From positions 17,250,606 to 17,314,605 of the forward strand of contig OX940865.1 in NCBI GenBank assembly GCA_954871525.1: a stretch of 64,000 nt of DNA. Direction: 5' to 3'. This document shows, in pieces, positions 35,767 to 47,260 of the stretch. Made by a program: the position numbers and the translations under genes. The stretch comes from Parietaria judaica. Lineage: Eukaryota > Streptophyta > Magnoliopsida > Rosales > Urticaceae. Position 1 is the stretch's first letter; each line of letters opens with the position of its first letter. The notes beneath the pieces were generated by a model, which worked only from the letters and a program-made list of their open reading frames with translations, searched no databases and was not told where the DNA came from.

Positions 35767-36002
35767 TTGGTGGAGTTTCGACTTCAGGGCAAAGGCATCT
35801 TCTACTACTATGACGAGAATTGAGATCATGTGATGAATGAGCATTTCAGTTAGAAAAATCTATGGGGTAATTCGTGGCAAAAGTCTATATGTTTGCAGTT
35901 AGAAAAATACATGTCGTCAATTTGTTGGCAAATAAGTCCGTGGACGTTAATTAAATTGATAATCCGGCAATTTATGTAATTGCGACTCTTTTGTGTAATA
36001 GG

Positions 36003-36549
36003 TGTTATGGGTATTTACGGAGCCCGGAAAAAATAACGCACAGCCCAATGAGCGTACCTAAAAATAGGGTTTAAAATGATTAAAAGCCCAAAAAGTATGG
36101 GCACCCTTGAAATGGGCACGCTTGAAAAAGAGCACCCTAGAAATGAGCGACTTGTAAATGGGCACCCTAAAAATGGGCGCGCTTAAATGAGCACATTTAC
36201 TTAATTGCTCTGGGGCGCAATAAAGTTATTTTCGGATCTGATCTCATTCGAGGTTGGAACTATACACATTTCACTCAAACGCTCTCTATAGCGATAAATT
36301 CGCTCAACGCTCACTTTGAACTACGTGATGACCTGATCTCTTTAAAATGGATACGTAGGCAGCTACGGTACAAGTGACGAGGTCCGACATCATATATTAT
36401 CAAATCTCATCTTTTTTTATGTCTTTAAGCATGTCAACGAAGGCGATGAATCAAGCTTCAACCCAATCTGACCGCCAAGCGAACATTGGGCCCGACCCAA
36501 AATCAAGACTTGGGCCACTTTACATTTGATCCATTTTTTGGCATTAACA
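36003..36549 (+). mobile_element. Probable solo LTR of a Gypsy (Tat/Ogre-like) element
   Basis: Starts TGTTATGGGTATTTACGG and ends TTTTGGCATTAACA (TG...CA). The word GGATACGTAGGCAGCTACGG near 36349 is typical of LTRs in plant Tat/Ogre-type Gypsy elements. Repeated GGGCACCC/AATGGGC words lie in the first third. The flanks ATAGG and ATATG match at only three of five positions, so the target duplication has decayed. No internal retrotransposon sequence adjoins it. Confidence 0.5.
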
Positions 36550-38818
36550 ATATGCATTTAAACGTAAAGAGTAAATTGGAATAAGTATTAAAATATGTAC
36601 TTTTGCCCCAATTAATATATATATATATATATGGTTATTGACTATAGTCTATGTAAGTAATTATGTTTTTTTTAGAAGATTTGTGAGTAGTTTTCAACTC
36701 CTTACAAAGTGAAAAAGTTAAACTCAAACGACTATAAACAAAACTTTGATTATTTTCCAAGTGCCCTTTTGCCATATTTTACATCATATTTAAAGTATGT
36801 GCTACATTATTAAAGCTTAGGGGTTAGATGCACTAGCATGCAAAATTTAGGTTCAAGGGTATTACTGCCCATTACTCAAAAAATAACAAACTAGGAAATC
36901 TAAATAATGAGATAAGGTTTGTTGAAATGATTAGAAAAATTAATGGGGAGTAAAAGAAACAATAAATTAGGGCATCAATACATGATAATGATAGTAACTT
37001 TATTTGGTGAAAATCATGGGGACATTAGGCTATTATTTCCTTCATTAGGTCAACGAAGGTGTTTCCATGTTGGCTTCATTGCAAGTTAAACAGACAAGAT
37101 ATATCTAAAAATGTGTGGGTCGGATGAATTAAGAATATAATTCTTTGTTTTTAATATGCGCATACAGTTGGAAATATAATTCAGTTTCATGGAGCAATTT
37201 GCACAAAATAACCCCTAAACTTTACTATTTAGTTTGATTTGTTCTCTAAGTTTTACCCAAAACATCATTACTTCTTAGACATTAAAACGACAAAAAAAAT
37301 TGTCCACTCGTGTGCGACACTTTATTTACTTATATAAATGTAATTTAGGTACAAAATAATATTAATATATTAAGTTATGATATTATTATAATGATCTTTA
37401 GTATGAAAATCCCACAAAATTAAAGAAAAGAAATAGGAAATTTTTAAATAAATCATGTGTTGCTTTATAAGTTAATATTATTGTGTCAAATTATGGAAGA
37501 ACAAGTTGCATGGAAAAAGTTTAAGAAATATTTGATGTAAAACATTTTATAATATTCAGTATGTAGCTTCATTTTTTAATAGACAGATGGTAATGTATAA
37601 TTTGGTTCCCACTTATTCGAATCCAAACACATCTTAGAACATTAAACATTGAATTATTTATTTCTTAATGTTTATATATGTTTTGTTTGGAATGACAGAT
37701 AATTACAAGTATTAAACAAAGCTTGGATTACCTAAAACAACCTGATTTGACAGTCGGGCTAAAAATGCTGAAGGTCAACTAACACCCACACGTCATGTCT
37801 CTCCTCTTCTATATATCCTTTGTTCATTTTTTTATTTTTTTTATTTTTATAGATTTTATTACATTTCAATGTCAAAATACAAAAGGTTAAACATTAGTCT
37901 AAGTTTAAACTTTTAAGTTGGAGTCCGAATGAGTTGGATTGGGTCGATCCGAAGTAAACATTTAACCTTATCTGATTTTATTGGGTTTGGAAAAGTGACT
38001 CATTCCAACCCAATATTTTTTAAGGCTCAATCTAACCAAACTCGTAAAAACTCTGTGTTTGGTTGGCTTTGGTCATTTGACTTAAATAAATGAATAAATG
38101 ATCGAATAACACATAAATTTAAACCATTAATCAATTAACATAAATTTAATATTTATGTTTTTAAACATACATTTTAAAAACTAATTATTATTAGAGTCTT
38201 AAACATTGAAAAATAAAGTTACAAGATGTAGTCGTAAACTAAACTACAAACGTGGTCATAAACATAAAATAAAACAATAACATAGACATACAATAATAAC
38301 TAAATGATAAACATAAAGACGAGACTCTACTGTTATTTTAATTTTTTATATGTTTTAACTTACTTAAAAGTTAAAATACATCAAAATATTAAAAAAAAAA
38401 ACTTAGTTAGGTCAATTGAGCCGGTCCAACCCAATGCATCCGGCATTCCGGCTCAATTCCAACCCAAGTATTTATTCAAGTTGGACCCAACACAACCCCA
38501 TAATTATTAGGTTAAACTAAAACTAGATTGAGTTGGACGGTTTTTTTTTTTTTTTTTCAAAGTTTAAGGCCTTGGATTAATGTAAATAAAATTGACAAAT
38601 ATTCATGCATACTTCGACTTTATGCATGATTGTCACATTATAAGATAGATGATATGATTTTATATTTTTATTGGTCCGATTTTGCATTTGGCCCTATAAG
38701 AAGTAATCGTTTGTATTTTCTAAGATTAAAATAAAATAAAAAATCAAAGATTATATACGAAAAAAATACAAAAACGTAAGGACAAGAGATAAACAAAAAC
38801 AGAAAAAAAAAAAATAGT
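36550..38818. other. Intergenic, no gene seen
   Basis: Long AT-rich spacer with poly-T/A tracts (for example 38540-38560) and a TA run near 36617-36632. No coding frame or clear element. Confidence 0.4.
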
Positions 38819-39189
38819 GGGTGCATTTGGCACAGCTTATTTAGCCTTGTTTTTTTTAATAAAATAAACTTAACCGCTAGTTAGGTGTTTGGCAAAATTA
38901 TTTTTAAAAAAACACAAAATCGATTTTGAATTTTTGTACATGAATTGTAAAAGCTAGGATTTGTAGCTTTTGGTTTTTTCTAAAAACAAAAATACGGTTT
39001 TAGTCTATTTTAGTCTTTTTACCCTAAATAATTTTTTTTACCAAACCCTAAAACAGTTTTTGTTACCAACAACAACTGTTTTATAAACAATTTACCAAAC
39101 ACTTGCCGTTTTTTTCTCAAAAATAGTTTATTTTTTAAACTAAAACTAAAAATATTTTTTGTAAAAATTAAGTTGTGCCAAACGGACCC
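38819..39189. mobile_element. Harbinger/Tourist-like MITE, 371 bp
   Basis: The left end GGGTGCATTTGGCACAGCTT and the reverse complement of the right end GGGTCCGTTTGGCACAACTT match at 17 of 20 positions. The triplet AGT flanks both sides (38816-38818 and 39190-39192), a 3-bp target duplication as in PIF/Harbinger, though that group usually prefers TWA. The GGG...TTTG start is typical of Tourist elements. No coding capacity. Confidence 0.65.
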
Positions 39190-39374
39190 AGTAAATCAAG
39201 CATAAGTTTTAATATACCCATAAAATTATACCGACACAGTCGGTAAACTTCTTAAGATTTTAGATTATACACAAGTTTAAAAAAATTAGATTATACACAA
39301 GTTTTAGCCCTCGTATAAAGTATGTAGAAATTTAAAATTTAAGATTTTGTAGACAAAAATACAAAATTAAACAT

Positions 39375-39398
39375 GAAGTGAAGTGAAGTGAAGTGAAG
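39375..39398. repeat. (GAAGT)n short tandem repeat
   Basis: Four complete GAAGT units plus a partial fifth. Otherwise this is plain AT-rich spacer. Confidence 0.85.
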
Positions 39399-40780
39399 AG
39401 CCTAAATTAATACTTGTCAAAGGAAGTGAATGAATAAAGTTAATTTATTGGTGGTGCATGACTCACATATCGAAGATAGTGTCTCTCTGTCACACACAAG
39501 TTTTTTGGGTTCATAATCATAATTACTTGGATTATGGTGCACCATAAAGATGGTCATTAACCACTAATGCATTTCTCTCAATAATTGAATTTGAACCCCA
39601 CGCCATCTTCATCAACAAAGATTTTTTAGACTAAGACATTAGAATATTGGATTCAAATTTATTTAATTACATTATATATTTGAAGTTTGAACTTGTCTTA
39701 TTATTAAAAAGAGAATGCTTCATCACCATACTCTAAGATGCAACAAATAACTTGTCAAATTATTTAACTAGGGTGATTAATGGTAATATTAATAAAAGTG
39801 AAAGCTTGAAGTTGATATGAGAAGAAGAAAAAAATCGTTTACCCTCTAAATGTAATTTGACAATATATTATTATTATTATCTATTTTGCTCATTTTTAAT
39901 TAATTTATAAAATATTAATATAAAAGCTGATGATTGATATTATAAAAAAGAAAAGAAAAAAAAGTAGAGAGTATATAGAAACAAAATTTTAAATTATGAG
40001 TAATGGACAATTATGGGTTCTTGAAAATGAAAATAATACAAGAGTGTTTTGTTTTAAAAACAGAATATATATTTGTACAAATTGAAAATAGAGAGGGTGT
40101 ATCAAAATTCAAAACCAAATTACTAATCAATTTAAAGAGAATATTCATGTTCTGTTGTATAAATATCTTGAAAAGGGCAGTAAATTTTACAAAAAGGTAG
40201 ACATGATTACTTTTATTGGTTAAAAGTCGAGTTTGTAGACTTAAATCACTTTTACCGCCGTGAATGTTCTCTTCTTATCAACTCATCAGAAAATTATTAT
40301 ACTATAAATTACAATAACTCGTATAAATCAAATACGGTAAACCACCATAAATAGAGAGATTGCAGAAGAGTTTACAAGGACTCAAATTTGAAAGTAGAAA
40401 ACCACGAGTTTTACAAGGACTCGGTTTGAAAAGAAAATCACGAGCTAAAGAAAACCCGATAGAAAAATGTTACAATAGTAAAAAAAAAAAAGCGAAAAAA
40501 AAATAAAAAAAAATTGTGACAGTTTGGCTAATAGCCTTAATCCGTGCATCATGTAAAAATTTCGAATGCGAAGTTTCTTATCGTGAGTCAAAACACATAT
40601 CCCGTAATTTCTGGCTCGACGTGTTTGGAAGCTCTGCGGCTTTGATATAATGTTATTGGATACTTACCGAGTTTATTAGTTCACGCTTATATCTCACATC
40701 ATTTTCTTACTTAATGACTACGTAATTGGAATTGTTAATATATATTTATTAATATTGTTATCCGATTTTTTCAATCTTAA
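39399..40780. other. Intergenic, no gene seen
   Basis: AT-rich spacer with A-runs. No coding frame with family likeness. Confidence 0.4.
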
Positions 40781-41072
40781 GGGTGAACAAACGAGTATTC
40801 GGTGTGGTATTTAAAAAATAATAGACTGAATGCCGCATTTCAGTATTTTTAAAATGAAAACCGAATACCTTATTTAAAAAGATGAAAACCGCACCTACCG
40901 TATAATTGGTATTCGGTTTCGGTTGTGGTAATATCGATTTTTTAAACCATATTTACCGCTTCTAAAATCCACTAAAAATATTACAAGTCCATAAATCAGT
41001 TTAACCGCTTTAATAGTTGTTGCGGTTTAATCAGTGCCGGTTTGATAGGGTTACAATGTCTCTTGTTCACCC
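40781..41072. mobile_element. CGGTT/ACCG-rich MITE-like element, copy 2
   Basis: Starts GGGTGAACAAACGAGTATTC and ends CTCTTGTTCACCCC, an inverted GGGTGAACAA terminus. The left two thirds match the element at 31228 (shared words include GAACAA-CGAGTA-TCGGTG, TTTAAAAAGAT-AAAAC, GGTATTCGGTT and GGTAATATC). TA lies at both edges but no longer duplication is clear. At about 290 bp it is the shorter, uninterrupted copy. Confidence 0.55.
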
Positions 41073-41076
41073 CTAA

Positions 41077-43580
41077 AATGTATACAGTAGAATGGATTCC
41101 TAATAGTTTTAGTGAAAGTCGTCTAATTAAAACATGTGAATCACGTACACAATATCACCTTTCGTTAAGTGGCAGAAAATTCAAACCGAAATCTATTGGA
41201 TCCATAAAAACAGAATATTTTTATGAAGTATTGAAGAAGCATTTTGGGACCATAAAAATTTGTACCGTTAGTTTCAAACTGCATAAAACGAGGTTAGACA
41301 AAGCAACAAAACAATACGCTGCAAATAAAGCAAAAAAGATCCACTTCTTCTTGGATTTTTTGTTTTTGTTTTTTTGTGATCTTGAAAACACCATGACTAA
41401 TCAATGCAGAAAGGGCATAAAGAAGGCAAATCGAGGCTTATGAGCTGTTTGGGTCACACAAAAGAAACTTTTGCCAACGAAAGTCTAAAAGAATAAACCC
41501 GTTATCATAAAAAGTTTTGGAGTATTTCAAATTCAAAGTTCCTCAAGGCGGGTATGCTTTTTTTAATCCAATATGCATTTCTTTGGTATTATTTTCCTCT
41601 CATATGCAGTAATATGTTACGTATTAGAGACAACAGGAAATGAGACAAACGGTATTTTTTTCCCAGTTAGTCTTAGTCATTTTCAACTTATCTCTCTATT
41701 TTTCAATAAATTATCTATTTCCTACTCTATTTTTCCTTCCATACGTAATTACTTATTATAAAAAACATGAAACGAGAAAAGGATGATACAAATAGTAATT
41801 TTGTATTTTTTTTCAATAGTCTTATGTCATTTCTAACTTATCACTCTATTTTTCATAGTATTTCACACACTATTTTTTAATAAATCATTTATTCATCTAT
41901 TTCTCACTCCATTTCTCACCATATTTTCATTCTCTTTATATTGTATTTATATTCATACCCTTATATTTGTTTATTGATTCCTAATTAGATCACTTATTCA
42001 AATTACTAAAATAAACACTCACATTTATTAAAAAAAAATATTAAAAAAAATTACAGCACAACACAGAAAAAAAATAAAAAATTATGCAAAATAAGAAATT
42101 TTATATGAATTAGATAAGCTTAGAAGTAAATATTATAATTATATAAAATCTGGGCATTTGTGCAAATTTTAGTTTTAGGACTCGAATAAAAAAATAAAAT
42201 AAATAGAAGGATGAACAGGTGTAAATAGCGCTGCACTTTTGAGGTAATTCATCCCACGTATTATAGAGTGGGATAAAAAGGGCACTCGCGCTATTATAGT
42301 GTTTAAAATGAAGCTCACTGGTGCTTAAAAAAATGAAGCTCGCTGGTTTTACGAACTTAAGAAGCATAAAAACATATAGTAGCATTGTAGTTTAAGTTTT
42401 GTATTTTTATTTTATGTTTGTGTTTATAATTTTTTTGATATTATTTTACTTACATGTTTTAAAATATAAATTTGGTAAGATTCTATGTCTTATTTTTAAA
42501 AATAGAGAAGAAAAAAAAAACTCCAATAAGTGTTGATAAGATGAGAGAAAAATTATTAAAATATAGAAAACTAAGATAGCAAGTGTCACACTATTTGTTT
42601 TTTTTTTTCATCTGAAGAAGTTCAACAAAATGCAAAAGATGATTATAAAAGTATTTTATTAAAATGACTAAATAAACACATTTTATGTTCTTATTTTCTA
42701 TTTTTTAAAAATAAAAATCATAAACGAACGCTATCATAATATACAACGTGGACCACACATTTAAAGTATCATATCTGGATTTCCTTTAAAGTATCATATC
42801 TGGATTTCCTGGTAAAATCCGGAACCAAAAATTTATGGATCCGGTTTAAGATTCGACGGCCTTGGCTGATCAATATTTAAGACCAAAAAAAAAAACTGAG
42901 GCAGATATCGCATTTCTCTCTCTATCTACAGGTACAAGTTCAAAAAAGTTAATAAACTTTGTATCCGGCATTTTGATTCTTAAGACCAACAGAGTCCGTG
43001 AGACATCATTATCAGTGATTCCAAACATGTAATAAACTTCTAAATCCGTCTCTAAACATTCTTTGATAACAGTGTACCAGTGATTCCAAACATGTAATGA
43101 ACTTTTCAATTCGTTTCTAAACGTTCTTTGATATAAGACGCTTCACCGATTGGAGCGCACGAAGATTTGACGAGGATTTCGAAACCGCAAACAATTATTT
43201 TTGTTACATTGTAATCAGATTATCACACATTTGATTGAGTCACTTCAGCAAAAACTCAAACTTCATAGTAGCATTATTTAGTAAGAGAATAAGAAATCAA
43301 TCATAGTAGCTGCCATGGTTGTCGCTCTTGGGAGATAGAGATACAGAGAGAATGAAGTGTAAATATAAGAAAAATTCATTTACTCGCTTTCCAAAAGATT
43401 CGAAAGTACAACCAAACAATCAATCCGGTGTCGGGTCGGGGCAAGTAGAAATTATCCTAATGTTCCATAGTAGAAGGCCGCTAGTTCCGCAGTAAATCCA
43501 CCATTATACACTTCCTTCACAAACTAGCAGGTCTATATCTAAACTACATAGCAGAGAATACATCAGACTAAGCCCAAGAC
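41077..43580. other. Intergenic, with two local tandem duplications
   Basis: AT-rich spacer. A 26-bp unit containing AAAGTATCATATCTGGATTT is repeated in tandem near 42761-42811. A longer tandem pair lies at 43013-43137. The remainder is low in complexity. The 3' UTR of SmG occupies the right end. Confidence 0.45.
43013..43137. repeat. Tandem duplication, unit about 63 bp, two diverged copies
   Basis: AGTGATTCCAAACATGTAAT opens both copies, and TAAACATTCTTTGATA / TAAACGTTCTTTGATA closes them. A few substitutions separate the copies. No coding function is evident. Confidence 0.7.
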
Positions 43581-44758
43581 TCACTGCGTTCTAACCGGCT
43601 CAAGAGCTTCGACGGTCACCACGCTGTTTCCCCGGATAACCTGTGCCATTAAAAAGGATGAAGAATGAACAAACAACGCCAAATTATTAATTTATCTGAA
43701 AAATATTTTATGAAAAAAAGGCCAGGAAGAGAAGAAGTAACACTAACCACCATGCCGATTTCGTTTTTCTCGTTTCCATTAACTTCCACGGTGTTATCCA
43801 CCACAAGATTCATGAACTGGTCGAACCCTCGAAGGGTTCCGACAACCATGCGGTTGGCATTGAGCTTAACTGCAATACGAACAAGACCAAAATGTTCAGC
43901 ATAATGAACTAAGGCTTCTCAACAGTCTAATACTTATTCATGCATCTTTCTTCGTTCTTGGTCTCAACAATTGTGTAACTAATAAAACGATAAGGTGATA
44001 CAAATTTTAGCCTAGCAAAAGGTTTGTTTACCGCACAACGGAACACACTTCCACACCAAAGAATTAAATCTCAAAGAAAGTGTATCCTCAGATTTATATC
44101 GGAAAACATGTAGGTATAGATATGCAGAAGAAAATACCATTTTAATTGCCAGTCAGAATTCGACAATAAGAGTGTATCTAGACGTATAAACCGTGCTTCT
44201 AATACATGACCGAAATAATAACGAAAAACTAAGCTTTCACCTCCAAAGATATTACCAATAGCAAATATGGCAGACAATGCAAAATTAACAATTGATACTT
44301 TTATCCGAAAATGCCATTGCGCATCAAATAGTCGCGTAATCTAATTACAAACGGTCATAACATCGAGCTAATCCCGAGCTTAAACAACCCAAAAGGTAAC
44401 AAATGAAATGTTTCAAGCGCTTCTAGTTTGTTCAAAAATAGCTCAAAAGCCCCAAATGATATTAAAATTCGATAAATAAACAAAAAATCTTCTGTTCAAG
44501 ACTAGTCAACACAAAAAGAGCAGCATAAACGAAAAATAATGAAAGAAAAATAAATAATGAAGCCGCATTAAGAGCTCAAAAGGTAAGGATTACATACTCT
44601 GAAGCTTCTTGTCCATGTACCTGATTCAGAAGAACCAAAAACTCGAAATCATTAGAAACAAAATCAGAAATGAAATTGAGCATTTAAAAAAAAAAGATAA
44701 AATAGGAAGAAATCGAAGCATACTTTTTGAGATCCGGAGGCTGGCCTGATCTGCTCAT
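43581..44758 (-). CDS. SMG: Small nuclear ribonucleoprotein Sm protein G (four exons)
   Basis: Exons: 44758-44724, 44620-44598, 43869-43748 and 43640-43581; GT-AG, in phase, 79 residues. SmG is one of seven Sm proteins forming the ring on U1, U2, U4 and U5 snRNAs in the spliceosome. The chain starts [20 protein letters not shown]. It shows Sm1 ([20 protein letters not shown]) and Sm2 ([18 protein letters not shown]) and ends VRTQ. The length is that of Arabidopsis SmG, which is encoded by At2g23930 and At3g11500; position next to ROP-GAP points to At3g11500. The second exon is only 23 bp. A telo-box and paired site II motifs precede the gene. Confidence 0.96.
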
Positions 44759-44798
44759 CTCTGTAGCGTCTTCTGATAATGCAGAGAGATTTAGGGCA

Positions 44799-44919
44799 AA
44801 AACCCTAGAAAGCTTGCGAAGACGAAGATGGCGAGAGCGAAGGTTTTTGATTGCTCAACTCAAGAGATTCGTTAGTGAAGTGGACGGAGTTACTGGGCCT
44901 GAAATCAATTCTAGGCCCA
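44799..44919 (-). promoter_or_regulatory. Telo-box and paired site II motifs upstream of SmG
   Basis: AAACCCTAGA at 44799-44808 is a plant telo-box. TGGGCCT (44894-44900) and AGGCCCA (44913-44919) are site II-type words. In plants these two motifs occur together upstream of ribosomal and other housekeeping genes active in dividing cells. They lie 41-161 bp before the SmG start codon. Confidence 0.55.
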
Positions 44920-44961
44920 TTGAAGCCCCAAAAATTAAGAAAAATACATTCGTGTTAGGTG

Positions 44962-45032
44962 GGGTGTTGCGAGAATCGAACTCACGACCTCTCGCACCCG
45001 AAGCGAGAATCATACCACTAGACCAAACACCC
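44962..45032 (-). tRNA. tRNA-Pro (anticodon CGG)
   Basis: On the minus strand the 71-nt sequence folds as a cloverleaf. The acceptor stem GGGTGTT pairs with AACACCC over 7 bp. The anticodon stem CTCGC/GCGAG holds the loop TTCGGGT, anticodon CGG at 45000-44998. The T arm carries GTTCGATTC (box B), and TGGTCTAGTGGTA forms box A. CCA is not encoded, as expected for nuclear genes. A short T-run follows near 44945, suitable for Pol III termination. All stems are intact, so it looks functional. Confidence 0.93.
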
Positions 45033-45103
45033 GATGTTCATTTCTCGTATTAGTTAAATATATACCTGAGAATTGTTGATTTTTGAGCTTAATGATTCCA
45101 AAA

Positions 45104-45408
45104 GGAAAACTTCATAAAACGTCCCTCAAAACACCATAAATTATTTTACTACACCTCAAAACATCATAATTGGAAATAGATCCTTTTCAAATTTGTAATA
45201 CAAAAATACCCTTTCAAAATTACATATTGTGTCCTGAAAAATGGACATATTGCCTCCTGAAAAATGGACAAGTCGCGTTCGAAAAAATGGACACAAATAA
45301 GGATATTTTGGTACATAAAATTTAAAAAGGATGTATTTCCAATTATGATATTTTGAGGAGTAGTAAAATAATTTATGATGTTTTGAGGGATGTTTTATGA
45401 AGTTTCCC
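45104..45408. mobile_element. Foldback MITE, 305 bp, with TTCCAAAA duplication
   Basis: The left end GGAAAACTTCATAAAACGTC and the reverse complement of the right end GGGAAACTTCATAAAACATC match. The likeness runs about 90 bp into each side (CATAAATTATTTTACTAC, CATAATTGGAAATA), so the element is nearly one long hairpin. TTCCAAAA repeats directly at 45096-45103 and 45409-45416. Eight-bp duplications fit hAT or Mutator-type elements; the long inverted repeats favour a MULE-type MITE. It has no coding capacity and lies just upstream of the tRNA gene. Confidence 0.75.
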
Positions 45409-45897
45409 TTCCAAAAAGTGAAAATAAAATCTGACGATGGCGTTATTTTCCGTCCACGATATTGCCGTTAATGTGACGAGCCCGTGAAATGGAGGAACTA
45501 GATTACTCCCTTCATTTTCTACGGTCGTTTACGTATCAGGTGAGTCTCACAATTTCTGTTCATATATATCACACTTGTCAAAAGTTAGAATCCTCGTATA
45601 ATAAAATTCTTTGCATCAACATTATTAGTATATTGATATTTTGACATATATTTTTTTTTTTTGTAGCATTTTATAAAGTTGTTTTTTTAAGAAAAATAGA
45701 TGTGAATTTTCTTGTTTTGTTAAGCACTCAAATCTAATCCTTATTCCGACATGGCAAAAAAAAAACACCACTTTTCTTCACATGAAAAAATAAATATATT
45801 CTTCCCACCAATATTCCAAGAATATTATTGGGATATACCAGCCAACGATTGGATATTGCATTTTTATATAGTAAGTGTTAGATTTTCAAAAGAAGAG
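45409..45897. other. Intergenic, no gene seen
   Basis: AT-rich spacer between two transposons. No coding frame or motif. Confidence 0.4.
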
Positions 45898-45900
45898 TAA

Positions 45901-46810
45901 GGGTGTGTTTGTTTGCACTTAATAGACCTCTTAATCTTAATGGGCCAGATTTAAGTCTATTAAGTGCATTTGTTTTTTTCTTTTTTAAACATCTTAATGC
46001 CTCTTTTTACCTCTTAATGAATCAGATTTGAAAAAGTAACTTAATGACATTCAGATTCTCTCTCCTAATTACTTTCTTAACAAAAAACTTCAAAACTTCA
46101 TAACTTTATTTCTATATCTCCAATGGAGTCATAAAAAATACCATTGGAAAGCTTGAGACAAGACGAATCCAATGATAGGTGGAAAGATATATTTTCGACA
46201 TTCTAAAAAAAATATTAATTTTGATTTTTTAATAAAAATATATTAAAATATAAAATTATCTTAAATTTATAACAAAAAGTTAGAAAAATATATTAACTAG
46301 TTCATATATTTAAAATGTTATATATAATTTTACGTTTTATAAATATAAATTTACAAATTTATTAATATAAATAAATCAAATAATAAATAAAATATATAAA
46401 AAATTTGATTATAAAAAAAATGTTACTATACAATAGAATTTGCCTACAATATATCATTTTAAAGTTGAAGTATTTAAGAAAATGTATTATATTAAAATTT
46501 ATTATAAGTTATTATTATTATTATTATTTGTGTAATTATTATAAAAAATATCAATTAGTGTTTTGAGAAAATTATATACATTTCATCAGATAATAAATTA
46601 ATTTAAATTATTATTATTAAAAATAACCGTATACATAAAGGTGTATAGTAAAATTTAATTTTTACTAGAAAAATGTATTTAGATCTGCATTCAGATCTTA
46701 AAAAACAAACACACTTAATTATCTGTCATTCAGATTCAGATGTCACGTCTTATTATTCAGATGTGCATTCAGATTCAGACGTCTTAATCTTAATGTAAAC
46801 AAACGGAGCC
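45901..46810. mobile_element. PIF/Harbinger-like non-autonomous element, 910 bp
   Basis: Left end GGGTGTGTTTGTTTGCACTT; reverse complement of the right end GGCTCCGTTTGTTTACATTA. TAA repeats directly at 45898-45900 and 46811-46813, the TWA target of Harbinger elements. Subterminal CTTAATCTTAATG occurs near both ends. The interior is extremely AT-rich with no transposase frame, so it must depend on an element elsewhere. Confidence 0.7.
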
Positions 46811-46813
46811 TAA

Positions 46814-47260
46814 GCATTGAACACTCCTATATGAGTTCACTTCACACTAGACTAGTGTATTATTGGTGTTCATTATAAGAGCCTAGAGTTTTCCTATCGG
46901 TATTGCAAATGGAGATTGTGATGATAAGTCAAAGGTATCGACGATCACGCGCAGATATGAGTTCATGACAGGTTATCTTCGATAATTTCAACGCCTTTTT
47001 GTGATACATAACGTTCTAACTTGACAATCACTCAAACATCATTATCTTATATATATATATATTTTGATCACTTGGTTTGGAGAAACTCGTAGAGAAAGAA
47101 GCTTCTTTTAAGAGACCAAACTACCGAGAGAGTAGTTTGTATTTATGTATGTATATACAATATTGGACTTCTTTCTCACATTGAGAGAAAAAGGATCTGA
47201 AACTGCCGTGAAAGCGAATTAGTTATTGACCCATTTGAATGGTCACTTTGTTATAAGTCT
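46814..47260. other. Intergenic, no gene seen
   Basis: AT-rich spacer with a TA tract near 47049-47063. No gene recognised. Confidence 0.4.

Noticed and set aside
41042..41443. A 133-codon plus-strand frame
   Set aside because: It starts at TTG, is low in complexity near its end, overlaps the end of a MITE-like element and resembles no protein.
42870..43109. A 79-codon minus-strand frame
   Set aside because: Its first half is just the tandem duplication translated; no conserved domain.
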